A DNA stretch of 64,000 nucleotides from Laceyella putida (lineage in GTDB: Bacteria > Bacillota > Bacilli > Thermoactinomycetales > Thermoactinomycetaceae). A model generated the notes under the pieces. That model did no database searches. It saw only the letters and a list, made by a program, of their open reading frames with translations, and had not been told where the DNA came from. The stretch is from the NCBI RefSeq assembly GCF_042665195.1, contig NZ_JBHTBW010000081.1, forward strand, positions 67,860-131,859, given 5' to 3'. The position numbers and the translations under genes are program-made. Below, one piece after another: positions 18,218 through 27,114 of this stretch. Positions within the stretch are counted from its first letter, which is position 1; every line of letters starts with the position of its first letter.

Positions 18218-19108
18218 CTAGGCCCGGATCAGCCCGGTTTGACGCAGAATCGTAAACAGGGTGGTTTCCAACGTTTCTTCGGCGTGAATGGGCGCATAGA
18301 GGATGCCACGGCGAAAACACCAGGTTGCCATCTCTTCCGCATAAGCCTTCATCATCCGACGATACATCGAAAGGACGGCGGGTGACAAAGCCACCTCTTT
18401 GGCTTGGCCCGTTTCGCAGTCAACCAAGCGAAGGTCCCCTTGGTAACGTGGCTCCCTTTCCTCAGCGGAAGTCAGATGCAACAGGACCACTTGCTGGCCC
18501 GCCCCCTGCAAACGGCGCAGTCCCTCTTGGTATCCCGACGGGGAGAAGCCGTCCGTCACCACGATGGACAATCCGGCCCGGCCCGGAAGCGCTTGCGGCT
18601 CAGTCAACGCTTCATTGATATCTCCCGTTCCCGCATAGTCCAGCGATTCCAATGCGGCAAACATACGCAACACGCCCGACCGGCCTTGTTGGTTGCGGAG
18701 AGTGGAGAAAACGGACTTCCGGAACGCGGTCAAGCTCACCCGATCCCCATGATGCAAAGCCATATAGGCAAGAGCCGCCACGAGTTGGCGAGCCAACCGC
18801 CCTTTCGCCTCGTTTTGCCACGTCATGGAGAGACTGCAGTCCAAAAAGAAGTGAACATCCATTTCCCGTTCATCGAGATACGTTTTCAAAAACCATTTGC
18901 CCAAGCGCGCATAGGCCGGCCAATCGATCTGGCGGATATCATCCCCGGGGCAGTACGCGCGGTAATCGGCAAATTCCAACGAGCTCCCCGCCATCTCCGA
19001 CCGCCGCTTGCCCGTCCTGACTCCGCGCACAAAGCGGCGGCTGATCAATTGCAACCGTTCCAACCGCATGAGAAAGGCAGCGTCGAGCAATGAGAAATTC
19101 ATCGGCAT
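18218..19108 (-). CDS. DUF58 (vWA-related) protein of MoxR cluster
   Basis: 296 aa, soluble. It contains the DUF58 signature region GSSLEFADYRAYCPGDDIRQIDWPAYAR shape (about 42-70; quoted here as SLEFADYR and GDDIRQIDW) and a vWA-like motif DCSLSMTW near 92-99. DUF58 proteins almost always neighbour a MoxR ATPase, as here (the MoxR gene lies 7 bases upstream). They are believed to be adaptors or vWA effectors. The start has AAGGAACGG; ATG 19102 is an alternative. Confidence 0.88.
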   Translation of the reverse strand: MPMNFSLLDAAFLMRLERLQLISRRFVRGVRTGKRRSEMAGSSLEFADYRAYCPGDDIRQIDWPAYARLGKWFLKTYLDEREMDVHFFLDCSLSMTWQNEAKGRLARQLVAALAYMALHHGDRVSLTAFRKSVFSTLRNQQGRSGVLRMFAALESLDYAGTGDINEALTEPQALPGRAGLSIVVTDGFSPSGYQEGLRRLQGAGQQVVLLHLTSAEEREPRYQGDLRLVDCETGQAKEVALSPAVLSMYRRMMKAYAEEMATWCFRRGILYAPIHAEETLETTLFTILRQTGLIRA

Positions 19109-19115
19109 CCGTTCC

Positions 19116-20117
19116 TTATCGCGTGGTTTCTTTCAGCTTGTCTAATATCTCTCCAACAATGTCATCCGCCGTCACACCGACCGCTTCCGCCTCAAAGTTG
19201 CGTAACACCCGGTGACGAAAGACGGCAGGCGCCACCACAATCAAATCTTCCCGCGACACATGGTACCGCCCCTTGAGAAAAGCCCGGGCTTTCGCCGTTT
19301 GGACAAGCGCTTGCGCGCCACGCGGCCCCGCCCCAGCCCGGACATACCTTTTCACTTGTTCCGTCGCGGCTTCATTGGTTGGGTGAGTCATCAACAACAA
19401 GCGCACGGCTTCTTCCACCAGCTCATCCGCAATGAGAATCTCCCGCACCGTCGCCTGCATCTCCCGCAACCGCTCTCCAGTGGCGATCGGCCCCCGTTCC
19501 GCCCGATGGGGAGTGGTGGTTTGTAGCACAATCTGCTTCAACTCCGCTTCGCTGGGGAATTCCACAATCATTTTAAGCAAGAAGCGGTCCAGCTGCGCTT
19601 CAGGAAGCACATACGTCCCTTCCATTTCGAGGGGGTTTTGCGTCGCCAACACAAAGAATGGCTGGGGCAAAAGACGGGTCTCGCCGGCGACCGTGACCGT
19701 ATGTTCCTGCATCGCCTCCAGCAGAGCGCTTTGCGTTTTCGGAGTGGCCCGGTTAATCTCATCCGCCAAAACCAAGTTGCCAAAGATCGGACCAGCCTGA
19801 AAACGAAAGGCGGTCGCGCCCGTTTCATCCGTTGAAATCATCTGGGTTCCCACAATGTCGGCCGGCATCAAGTCGGGGGTGAATTGAATCCGGGAAAAGG
19901 AAAGGTCGAGCGATTCGGCAATGGTCCTTACCAACAGCGTTTTTCCCAGCCCCGGAATCCCTTCGAGCAAGGCATGGCCCCCGGCCAGCATCGCGATCAA
20001 CACTTGGTCGATCACTTCCTCCTGGCCGATAATCACTTGCTGAATGGCTTGTTTCAACCGAGTGACCACTTCCTGTTGCGCTTCAAACCGCTCCGTCCAC
20101 TCATGTTCTGTCAGCAT
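19116..20117 (-). CDS. MoxR-family AAA+ ATPase
   Basis: 333 aa. Walker A GIPGLGKT (53-60), Walker B LVLADE (115-120), sensor 1 region FVLATQNPLEMEGTYVLPE and an arginine-rich lid (RAGAGPRGAQALVQTAKA). These motifs define the MoxR subgroup, chaperone-like AAA+ ATPases that act with vWA proteins to mature or remodel complexes. It lies in the middle of the operon with DUF58 and two vWA proteins downstream, a canonical layout. RBS AGGGAGGGAAAGTC precedes ATG 20117. Confidence 0.95.
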   Translation of the reverse strand: MLTEHEWTERFEAQQEVVTRLKQAIQQVIIGQEEVIDQVLIAMLAGGHALLEGIPGLGKTLLVRTIAESLDLSFSRIQFTPDLMPADIVGTQMISTDETGATAFRFQAGPIFGNLVLADEINRATPKTQSALLEAMQEHTVTVAGETRLLPQPFFVLATQNPLEMEGTYVLPEAQLDRFLLKMIVEFPSEAELKQIVLQTTTPHRAERGPIATGERLREMQATVREILIADELVEEAVRLLLMTHPTNEAATEQVKRYVRAGAGPRGAQALVQTAKARAFLKGRYHVSREDLIVVAPAVFRHRVLRNFEAEAVGVTADDIVGEILDKLKETTR

Positions 20118-20129
20118 GACTTTCCCTCC

Positions 20130-21713
20130 CTAATTGGGTTCTAATGATGAAAAATAAGCTTTCACCAACTCGCGATACTCCGGTGGTATCTCGCCGCGCT
20201 CCAATGCTTGTCTCATCTCCGCCGCATACTGGGCGTATACCGCTTCATACGGCAGGCTCATCCCCGGAAGCTGGCTCACCGCTCCTTCGCCCGCTTGCGC
20301 TCCCTGATCGGCGGGTCCGCTGAGTGTCCCGCTTTGCCCTTCTCCCTCCAACCGTGACCACGGGACGAACAGGTTGCGGCTGCCTGCGCCCGAACCCATG
20401 CCCGATCCCGCATCGGCTCCACTCCCTGCTCCTGTATCCGCTCCATTCCCATTGCTTGCACCGCTTCCGTTGCCTTGTCCATTGCCGCTACTCTGGCCAT
20501 TTCCGTTGACCGGCTGGGTTTGGCCTGACGGTTGCTCCCGCGCAGTCGAACCGGTTCCACCCCGGCCGCCAGACGCCGCGGTGACCGTTTCCTGTCCAGC
20601 CGCAATCGCTTGCTGGTGTCGCGCGGTGACCTGTCGATCCCAAGTGAGCTGGCTAGCCGTCTGGGCGGCCGCGGCCAAGGCTTCACTCACCGCCACTCCG
20701 GCTTGCCCCGCATCCCCCGCCAACGCTTGCGCCGCCCGCTCCCATTTTTGCCCCGCTTGGGCTAAGGCCGGATGGGCTGGGTTGTTCCACGCCTTACCCC
20801 ACTCACCCAATGAGTGAGCCAACGTTTGTTTATCCGCGGCGGACATCTGCCGCAACGTGGTTTGCCACTCTTTGGCGCCCGGGAGCGATTTGCCTTCAGC
20901 CAGCCGCTGTCCCCAGTCTTTCAGCCCCGCTTGCTGGCCCATGCTTGTCAGCGCCGTTTGCATCGCCTGTTCTCCTGACCGCTGCCGCGCCCCCAACTCT
21001 TGCAATCTGGCCTCGCTCTGGGCCAGCTCGGCGGCCATCTGTTCCAAGCTCTCGCTCTCTTTCAACGCTTGCGCCAACCGGCTCAACTCTTGCGTCAATT
21101 CTCGCTTGGCCACCCGGCTCAGTTTGGGGTCTTGCTCCGCCTTTTCCCGCAGTTCTTCCACTTTTGCCCGTTCTTTCTTGATCGCCTGACCCACCCGCTC
21201 TTGTTTGAGCGCCTGTTCCGTCAATGGATTGGGAAGCATCATCAGCGGAAGCAACACCAGGCACGCGGCAAGCCCGCCCCACGCTTCCCGCCTGCTCCCC
21301 CAAGGAAGGGGGAACGCTTGGGAGAGTAGGGGCAAACGCTCCTTCCATCTGGCCAGTCCCTCGCGCCGTTGCACTTCCACGACCACTCCCGTCTGGTCCC
21401 GCAGTTGCCATAAGGTGAGCAAGCGTTCCTGCAATCCCAAGGCTTGGTCCGTCATGCGCACAGTTTCCAGCCAAGTGGGGCGTTGCCAACTCCCCCAACC
21501 CAGACCGACGAGCAATGACAAGCCCCATACACTCAAGACGATCATCAATGGATGGGCCATGGGAATCAACCTTGCCCCCACGAGCGTGATTCCAGCCAAT
21601 CCCAGCCCCACCCAAGCGCCCCGTTTGGCCTGTGACAGCATCCGCCCCTTCCAAATGCGGGCGCGGCAAGCGGACAGTTCACCCAACCAGGCTGGCAACC
21701 GCTCTTTGTTCAT
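20130..21713 (-). CDS. Membrane protein with coiled-coil and Gly/Ser/Asn-rich segment, MoxR operon
   Basis: 527 aa from ATG 21713 (GGGGAGGCGGG upstream); the longer frame would overlap the permease gene. Two membrane helices (about 30-72) and one near 145-165 are followed by a long charged helical or coiled-coil region (about 170-300). A striking low-complexity segment of Gly, Asn, Ser and Ala repeats lies at about 390-450, before a conserved-looking end (MSLPYEAVYAQYAAEM...PPEYRELVKAYFSSLE). That ending resembles the tails of DUF4175/BatB-like proteins in MoxR clusters. Function is unknown. Confidence 0.8.
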   Translation of the reverse strand: MNKERLPAWLGELSACRARIWKGRMLSQAKRGAWVGLGLAGITLVGARLIPMAHPLMIVLSVWGLSLLVGLGWGSWQRPTWLETVRMTDQALGLQERLLTLWQLRDQTGVVVEVQRREGLARWKERLPLLSQAFPLPWGSRREAWGGLAACLVLLPLMMLPNPLTEQALKQERVGQAIKKERAKVEELREKAEQDPKLSRVAKRELTQELSRLAQALKESESLEQMAAELAQSEARLQELGARQRSGEQAMQTALTSMGQQAGLKDWGQRLAEGKSLPGAKEWQTTLRQMSAADKQTLAHSLGEWGKAWNNPAHPALAQAGQKWERAAQALAGDAGQAGVAVSEALAAAAQTASQLTWDRQVTARHQQAIAAGQETVTAASGGRGGTGSTAREQPSGQTQPVNGNGQSSGNGQGNGSGASNGNGADTGAGSGADAGSGMGSGAGSRNLFVPWSRLEGEGQSGTLSGPADQGAQAGEGAVSQLPGMSLPYEAVYAQYAAEMRQALERGEIPPEYRELVKAYFSSLEPN

Positions 21714-21714
21714 G

Positions 21715-22614
21715 TCAACCCGCCTCCCCTTCCATTTCCGGCCGCCGTTTCCGTTTGCCAAACCACCACCGGAAACGAACCGGCGCGAGATAATAGATAC
21801 TGCCGATGAGCAAAATCACCGTAAGCGTGACATACGTACCCAGATAGATGGAGAAGAAATCCCAGTTCAAGTTGCCCAAGTCAAACAAATCCACTTTCCC
21901 ATACAGCACGTGGGCGGTGGCCAATAAAGGATGAATCCCGGCAATGACGCCCACCATCCACGGGAGGGGTTGTTGTGAACCCGAACCCGCCATCGCGCTG
22001 GAATGATACAAGATCACCAAGTACAAGACCACCAACAACCCAACGCCCTGGATCGCCACCGTCACATAGGATAAAACCGTCGCCACGCCCGACCGTTTGA
22101 TCAATGTGGAGTAAAAGATGCCCAAACTCCCGTAAAACAGGATCGTGACCAAATACAATGCGACAAACTTCCAAACATATTCAGGCGAGATCCCCCCATA
22201 CATAAAGACGACAAGGTAGATCGGCAAGGAAAGAATGTAGAGCAACACTATGAAACTGATGGAAGCGATCCATTTGCTGAGCACAATCTGGGTGGATGAC
22301 AAGTTCGTCGTCAGCAGAATGGGCAAAGTTTGCCTCTCCCGCTCTCCGCTAATCAAACCGGCGGTCACCCCCGGCACGACAAAAGCGGCCATCACCAGCT
22401 GGATCCCGCCCAATCCCAAGAACAGCCATTTGGACGTGGAAGGCTCAAACAACACACTGGAATCTCGTTGCATCAAAGCCAGGACGGCAAAGAGAATTCC
22501 AAAAGTGATGCCAAGATAGAAAAATATGATCCATGGCGTCTTTTTCGTCCGCATCCGCCATTGAAACTCTTTCTCCAGCACCGGATTGTTCCACCACTTA
22601 CGCCAACGGTTCAT
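21715..22614 (-). CDS. ABC-2 type permease
   Basis: 299 aa from ATG 22614 (GGAGGTGAGGCGA), overlapping the 3' end of the ATPase gene. Six hydrophobic helices (about 25-45, 60-85, 108-135, 145-165, 175-200 and 250-275) and the NPVLEKEF... start typical of GldF/NosY-like ABC-2 permeases are visible. It pairs with the upstream ATPase and shares the operon with MoxR/vWA genes, as gliding-type or NosY-type ABC modules sometimes do. The substrate is unknown. Confidence 0.85.
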   Translation of the reverse strand: MNRWRKWWNNPVLEKEFQWRMRTKKTPWIIFFYLGITFGILFAVLALMQRDSSVLFEPSTSKWLFLGLGGIQLVMAAFVVPGVTAGLISGERERQTLPILLTTNLSSTQIVLSKWIASISFIVLLYILSLPIYLVVFMYGGISPEYVWKFVALYLVTILFYGSLGIFYSTLIKRSGVATVLSYVTVAIQGVGLLVVLYLVILYHSSAMAGSGSQQPLPWMVGVIAGIHPLLATAHVLYGKVDLFDLGNLNWDFFSIYLGTYVTLTVILLIGSIYYLAPVRFRWWFGKRKRRPEMEGEAG

Positions 22615-23548
22615 TCGCCTCACCTCCATTCATGCCGCCGGTCACCTGCAAAAACACGTCCTCGATATCAGGCGCGATCTCATTGAAACGATACACGGGA
22701 AACCGCTGGTCGATCAATTTTCTTAGCAGTTCCTCTTGCACGAACTCATCGCCATCCACCTTGACGACCAAGCGCGGGCCATCACGGGTCACACGCCGGA
22801 CCAACGGGGACGCTTCCAACCAAGCCATCGCCTCTTCGTCCCGGCCCCGCATCCGAATCTCCAGCAATCGCCCCCGCTCCGCTTGTTTGGTAATCTCATC
22901 AACCGAACCATTAGCCACCAAACGGCCTTTCTCCATCACGCCAATCGAGTCGCACAAACCGGCCAATTCCGGCAAAATGTGCGAGCTGATCATAATCGTC
23001 TTCCCCATCGCCCGCAACTCTTTCAACACTTCCCGAAACTCGATCCGCGCCCGGGGATCCAGTCCGGATGCCGGTTCATCCAAAATGAGCAAGGCCGGAT
23101 CATGAACCAGCGAACGGGCCAGCCCCAGCCGCTGTTTCATCCCGCGGGACAACCCATCCACATACTCTCCACGTTTGTCCTCCAAGTTGACCAACTCCAA
23201 CAATTCCAACGCAATCTTGCGGCGCACTCCCCGATCGATTCCATAGCAAGCGGCATAAAACTCAAGATATTCCACCGCCGTCAAACTGTCGTACACCCCA
23301 AAAAAGTCCGGCATATAGCCGATGATTCGCCGGACTTCCTCCGCTTCCTTCACCACATCGCAGCCCCCAACATAGGCGCTGCCAGCCGATGGCTTGAGCA
23401 GCGTGGCCAAAATCTGCATGGTGGTTGATTTTCCCGCTCCATTGGGTCCGATGAAGCCAAAGACCGTTCCTTTGGTCACTTCAAGGTGCAGATCGGCGAG
23501 CGCCTGCACGTCGCCATAGGATTTGCTGAGATTCTCCGTACGGATCAT
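22598..23548 (-). CDS. ABC transporter ATP-binding protein
   Basis: 316 aa from ATG 23548, which overlaps the stop of the upstream gene by four bases (ATGA); the longer frame to 23704 is not needed. Walker A GPNGAGKS (34-41), signature LSRGMKQR, Walker B LLILDEP and the switch His (ISSHILPE) are all present. The C-terminal 80 residues form the extra domain of ABC-2/drug-export ATPases (CcmA/NatA-like). Partner of the downstream permease. Confidence 0.93.
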   Translation of the reverse strand: MIRTENLSKSYGDVQALADLHLEVTKGTVFGFIGPNGAGKSTTMQILATLLKPSAGSAYVGGCDVVKEAEEVRRIIGYMPDFFGVYDSLTAVEYLEFYAACYGIDRGVRRKIALELLELVNLEDKRGEYVDGLSRGMKQRLGLARSLVHDPALLILDEPASGLDPRARIEFREVLKELRAMGKTIMISSHILPELAGLCDSIGVMEKGRLVANGSVDEITKQAERGRLLEIRMRGRDEEAMAWLEASPLVRRVTRDGPRLVVKVDGDEFVQEELLRKLIDQRFPVYRFNEIAPDIEDVFLQVTGGMNGGEANEPLA

Positions 23549-25827
23549 CGTTTCACCCTCCCCGTCAACTCCAGATTTGGCTTGATCACTGATTGATGCG
23601 CTTGCACATCCAGTTTGAGGCGCAACCGTTGATCCGGGGACAGAAAAAGGGTGAATGTGGCCGGCTTCACGTCGGCAAGCGGTTTCCATTGGTTGGCTTG
23701 CCAATCGTACACCTGAGCCGGAGCAGTCCCTTTGATGGACAACTGATCCACTTGCGCCAAGTCTTTCGGCAGCGCATATTCCACTTCCACCTCAGCGTTG
23801 TTGTTGACCGCATGGATCCCGCCGTTCGGTTCTTCAAAGACGGGTTCACTGGCTCGAACCACCCGTCCGGGCACAACACCCGCCGGGGCCTGCCAAACGC
23901 CTTGCTCATCGGGCTCCAACCTCATCGCCCCATCGACAAGATAAAGGCTCGCTTCCGATGTGGCGTGCCCACTCACTTCCACTTTCACCAGCGGCTCCTC
24001 CAACCAGCCAATCACGTCGAGCGCTTCCGCCTTGGTTGAAAAGAAATCGCCATAACTCATCAGCATATGATATTCACGATCTTTTTCCTGATACCCAAAG
24101 GGCTGCCCGTTGATGAAACCGCGCGCCAGCGAATGCGGAACCGGAACGCGAAATTGTCTGCTCTCATCCGGCTTGAGGTCCCCCACCCTATGAACCCGAC
24201 TGCCGATCATCACGGCAACCCGTTTCAACGGATAGCGTGTATGATTCGTCACTTCCCCCTCCCATGCGCCTTTTTTGTAAACCACATGGCCGGTTAAGTT
24301 CCCTCCCAGCGAAACCACTTGATCAAAGGTCCAGTCCCTCGTGCTCCATTGGGAGACGTTGTCAAATAATATCTGGTTCACCGGTCCGGATGAGAGATAA
24401 CTTTTCTCTTTTTCCTGCGTCCCAAAGGCCGGCTCCGTCTCAGGCCAAATAAAGCCATCGTTCCCCTTTGCTTTGACTTCGTAATCGTTCCGTTCTTGCG
24501 ACAAAAGAGCCGAGGCCCCTTTCACATGGGCATGGCCCGCCGCATCAGGGGTCACAAAGCCCAAGTGATGAACCAAGACGGCATGGCCGCGGACTTGAAT
24601 TCCGTAAAGGTACAACGCCCCTGTCATGACTAGGCCAACCGCCGGTAGGATCAGCCAAGCCCATTCGACTTTGCCCCGTTTGCGGAGGACATAGATGATC
24701 ACGGGACCCACCAAAATGAGATAGAGCGCGAACCAAACCAAGAGTTGACTGACTCGGGCCAGCTGCAATTGCGGCATCTGTTTGAGCGCCTGCTTCACTC
24801 CCCAGGCGTTTCCGAATCCCGTGCTTTTCAAATCCAGAAGCCGTTGATCCCAGTCGCGAGCGGCCCATTCACCGGTCCAGAGAGACGTCCCGGCGGTCCA
24901 CGCGCTAAGCTCCGGTGCGAGCAGATCCATTCCCGCATACACGACTTGGCCACTCCCCACCTCTTTTTTCGCCAACAATGGCAGGGACCCGCTTTGCGCA
25001 ATCAGTTGCCCATCCGGTTTCAGTGTGCTTTCTTTCACGGCGATCGGTTGCTCGACCGCCGGTCCGTAACGGGCCAACCCGTCACCCGCTTGCACCTTTT
25101 GCACTCCCGCCCCGACGGTGACCGGCAACACCGGATCAAGTGCCGCCAAGGAAGAGGCGGGACCGCCATCGTTAAGGATGAGTGTTCCGCCATTGGCCAC
25201 CCATTGTTGCAACACTTTCCCTTGTGCGGGAGTTAGCGTCTCTTTATGTAATTGATGAACAATGATCAGGTTTAACCCGGACCACTCCGCCCATTGCTCG
25301 GGAAACGTTGACCCTTCCAGCGGGTAAAACCGCATGTTTTTGCCTTGGATCCCTTTCCCCAAGAGCTTGCCCCACTCGGTCACCGTTTGCGCTTCATCGG
25401 TGAGGACACCGATGGTCACCGTTTTGTCTCCCAAACGTTGTCCAGTGAACGGGATAGAGGCCAACACCTTTTGACCAGATCGCAGGACGATGTTTGTGTC
25501 GGATCGGGCCAGGTTGCCAGGAGCCACCATGGTGAACGCTTTGGTCACCCCAGCGGACAGTTCCACTTTGGTTCGCGGAATCGGCGCCACAGCCACCTCG
25601 GGACTGCGCAAAGCCGCTTCTGACGGTTCCAGTGTCACTTCACCTGAAACCGCGGGTCCCCGATTGCTGACTTTCACTTTGATCGGCACGAATTCCCCCT
25701 TATATTCGCCCTGCCAGCCCGCTTCCATCTCCAGCGTCAGTTGCCCTTCGGCAAACGTGGACAACGGCCACACGGCGACGACCAACCCCCAGACCCATGC
25801 CCAACAGATGATCCTCCAACCGCGCAT
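23545..25827 (-). CDS. Secreted/membrane protein at head of the ABC-MoxR-vWA operon
   Basis: 760 aa. A signal peptide (hydrophobic core 8-24, STFAEG) precedes a beta-rich N-terminal domain (to about 140) and a GATase1-like Rossmann region (IGVLTDE...LIIVHQLH..GGTLILNDGG, about 140-235). Two membrane helices lie at about 365-390 and 400-420. A beta-rich C-terminal domain follows and would be exported. This fits the large extracytoplasmic partner found with ABC-2/MoxR clusters. It is the first gene of the operon: the 194-base gap to 26021 contains only the terminator of the next gene. Function unrecognised. Confidence 0.75.
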   Translation of the reverse strand: MRGWRIICWAWVWGLVVAVWPLSTFAEGQLTLEMEAGWQGEYKGEFVPIKVKVSNRGPAVSGEVTLEPSEAALRSPEVAVAPIPRTKVELSAGVTKAFTMVAPGNLARSDTNIVLRSGQKVLASIPFTGQRLGDKTVTIGVLTDEAQTVTEWGKLLGKGIQGKNMRFYPLEGSTFPEQWAEWSGLNLIIVHQLHKETLTPAQGKVLQQWVANGGTLILNDGGPASSLAALDPVLPVTVGAGVQKVQAGDGLARYGPAVEQPIAVKESTLKPDGQLIAQSGSLPLLAKKEVGSGQVVYAGMDLLAPELSAWTAGTSLWTGEWAARDWDQRLLDLKSTGFGNAWGVKQALKQMPQLQLARVSQLLVWFALYLILVGPVIIYVLRKRGKVEWAWLILPAVGLVMTGALYLYGIQVRGHAVLVHHLGFVTPDAAGHAHVKGASALLSQERNDYEVKAKGNDGFIWPETEPAFGTQEKEKSYLSSGPVNQILFDNVSQWSTRDWTFDQVVSLGGNLTGHVVYKKGAWEGEVTNHTRYPLKRVAVMIGSRVHRVGDLKPDESRQFRVPVPHSLARGFINGQPFGYQEKDREYHMLMSYGDFFSTKAEALDVIGWLEEPLVKVEVSGHATSEASLYLVDGAMRLEPDEQGVWQAPAGVVPGRVVRASEPVFEEPNGGIHAVNNNAEVEVEYALPKDLAQVDQLSIKGTAPAQVYDWQANQWKPLADVKPATFTLFLSPDQRLRLKLDVQAHQSVIKPNLELTGRVKR

Positions 25828-25954
25828 ACACTCACCCTTTCCGATTTCAAATCGAACATATCAATAATTGAATACTCATTTTATAGCAATTTTTTTCATA
25901 CTATCATACTTTTCAGTATTTCGTTTTTAATATTTCTATTCTTCCTCCGAATCG

Positions 25955-25989
25955 TAAAAAACCAGCTTCTTTCCCCGGAAGCTGGTTTT
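25955..25989 (-). terminator. Intrinsic terminator downstream of the RHH-like gene
   Basis: On the minus strand AACCAGCTTC pairs with GAAGCTGGTT around a short loop, followed by TTTTTT. It closes the gene at 26022-26273 and insulates the vWA operon. Confidence 0.85.
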
Positions 25990-26021
25990 GCCGATTTCAC
26001 CTCGAAAGGTTTGTTCATCCT

Positions 26022-26273
26022 TCATAACGCATCATTCATAAACAGGTTCGCATTGGGCCCGTTTTCCTCCGTGGCCGGGCCGCCTGGTCGTTTCTCATTT
26101 TTCAAGGCTTCAGCCATCAATTGGATGATCGCCTCATTAAAGCTGAGGTTGCGCTTGCGGCAATAATGCGCAAACTCTTTATCCATTTCCTTCGGCAACA
26201 ATACGACACGCTCCACCTTGCTTCCCTGCGGGCGGTCTACGTTCTCCTCCACAAACTTCAAAAACAGATCCAT
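26022..26273 (-). CDS. Small ribbon-helix-helix-like protein
   Basis: 83 aa from the second ATG (26273); the first ATG (26279) lies against the GGAGG motif. The core VERVVLLPKEMDKEF (strand), AHYCRKRN (helix) and SFNEAIIQLMAEALKN (helix) reads like an Arc/MetJ ribbon-helix-helix fold. An acidic tail (TEENGPNANLFMNDAL) follows. It could be a small DNA-binding regulator or antitoxin-like protein, but no toxin partner is adjacent. Fold assignment is inference. Confidence 0.6.
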   Translation of the reverse strand: MDLFLKFVEENVDRPQGSKVERVVLLPKEMDKEFAHYCRKRNLSFNEAIIQLMAEALKNEKRPGGPATEENGPNANLFMNDAL

Positions 26274-26303
26274 TTTCATTCCTCCCTACAACCCTTGCTA
26301 CAC

Positions 26304-26345
26304 CAAATAATAAAAGTCGAATTCACTTTTGAAAAGGAATTCGAC
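26304..26345 (-). terminator. Intrinsic terminator downstream of bluB
   Basis: Minus-strand arms GTCGAATTC and GAATTCGAC (9 bp, perfect) are followed by TTTTATTATTT. Confidence 0.8.
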
Positions 26346-26430
26346 TGGAACGAAAAAAACTTTTCCACTCACCAACACCAGGGTCGAAACCACCTTCACT
26401 TACAAGTTCGCTCCCCCGTTTTTGAACCCT

Positions 26431-27114
26431 CTAGGCATTCTCTTTGATTTGAAAAGATGACAAACTCTGCCCCCACTCATTCTCGTATACGAGTCCGGCC
26501 AGATCCAATCGCGATTTCCAGCCCAACTCTTCCAACATCGGTTTATCACGAAACTGAACCGGATAGCCCACACACAGGTACGCAATCAGTTCCACTCCGT
26601 CGGGGAGGCCCAGGAGCTTTTCCACAAAAGGCTTATCCAAAATGCTTACCCAGCCGATACCGATCCCTTCCGCCCGGGCCGCCAACCACATGTTTTGAAT
26701 CGCGAGGCATGTGCTGTATAAATCCGTTTCCGGCATGGGACCGCGTCCCAGCACGAACGGAGCGTCCCGCCGCCGGTCACAAGTGACGGCCAGATTGATC
26801 GGCGCCTCCAGGATCCCCTCCAACTTCAGCGTCCGATACAATTCCTTTCGCTCCACTTCCGTTAACTTCGCCAATTGCTCTTGATTTGTCCGCTCAAACG
26901 AACTTTTGATCTGTTCGCGAATCTCATGCGAAGAGACCAGAATAAAGTTCCAAGGTTGCATAAAGCCCACAGAAGGGGCATGATGAGCCGCTTCCAAGAT
27001 GCGAATGACCGCCTCTTCGGGTACGGGCCGGTTCGAAAAGTGCCGAATATCCCGCCGTGCCCGAATCACCCGATACACCGCATCCCGCTCACTGGCTGTA
27101 AACATTTCGCTCAT
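26431..27114 (-). CDS. bluB: 5,6-dimethylbenzimidazole synthase (BluB-like nitroreductase)
   Basis: 227 aa from ATG 27114 (AAAAGGAGGAAG). BluB oxidatively fragments reduced FMN to make the lower ligand of vitamin B12. Characteristic stretches are RARRDIRHFSNRPV (FMN phosphate contacts), HHAPSVGFMQPWNF, the family-specific GPMPETDLYS and GIGIGWVSI. Length is as expected. No cobalamin-biosynthesis genes and no cobalamin riboswitch are visible nearby, so here it is an isolated gene. Another nitroreductase function is possible but less likely given the motifs. Confidence 0.88.
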   Translation of the reverse strand: MSEMFTASERDAVYRVIRARRDIRHFSNRPVPEEAVIRILEAAHHAPSVGFMQPWNFILVSSHEIREQIKSSFERTNQEQLAKLTEVERKELYRTLKLEGILEAPINLAVTCDRRRDAPFVLGRGPMPETDLYSTCLAIQNMWLAARAEGIGIGWVSILDKPFVEKLLGLPDGVELIAYLCVGYPVQFRDKPMLEELGWKSRLDLAGLVYENEWGQSLSSFQIKENA

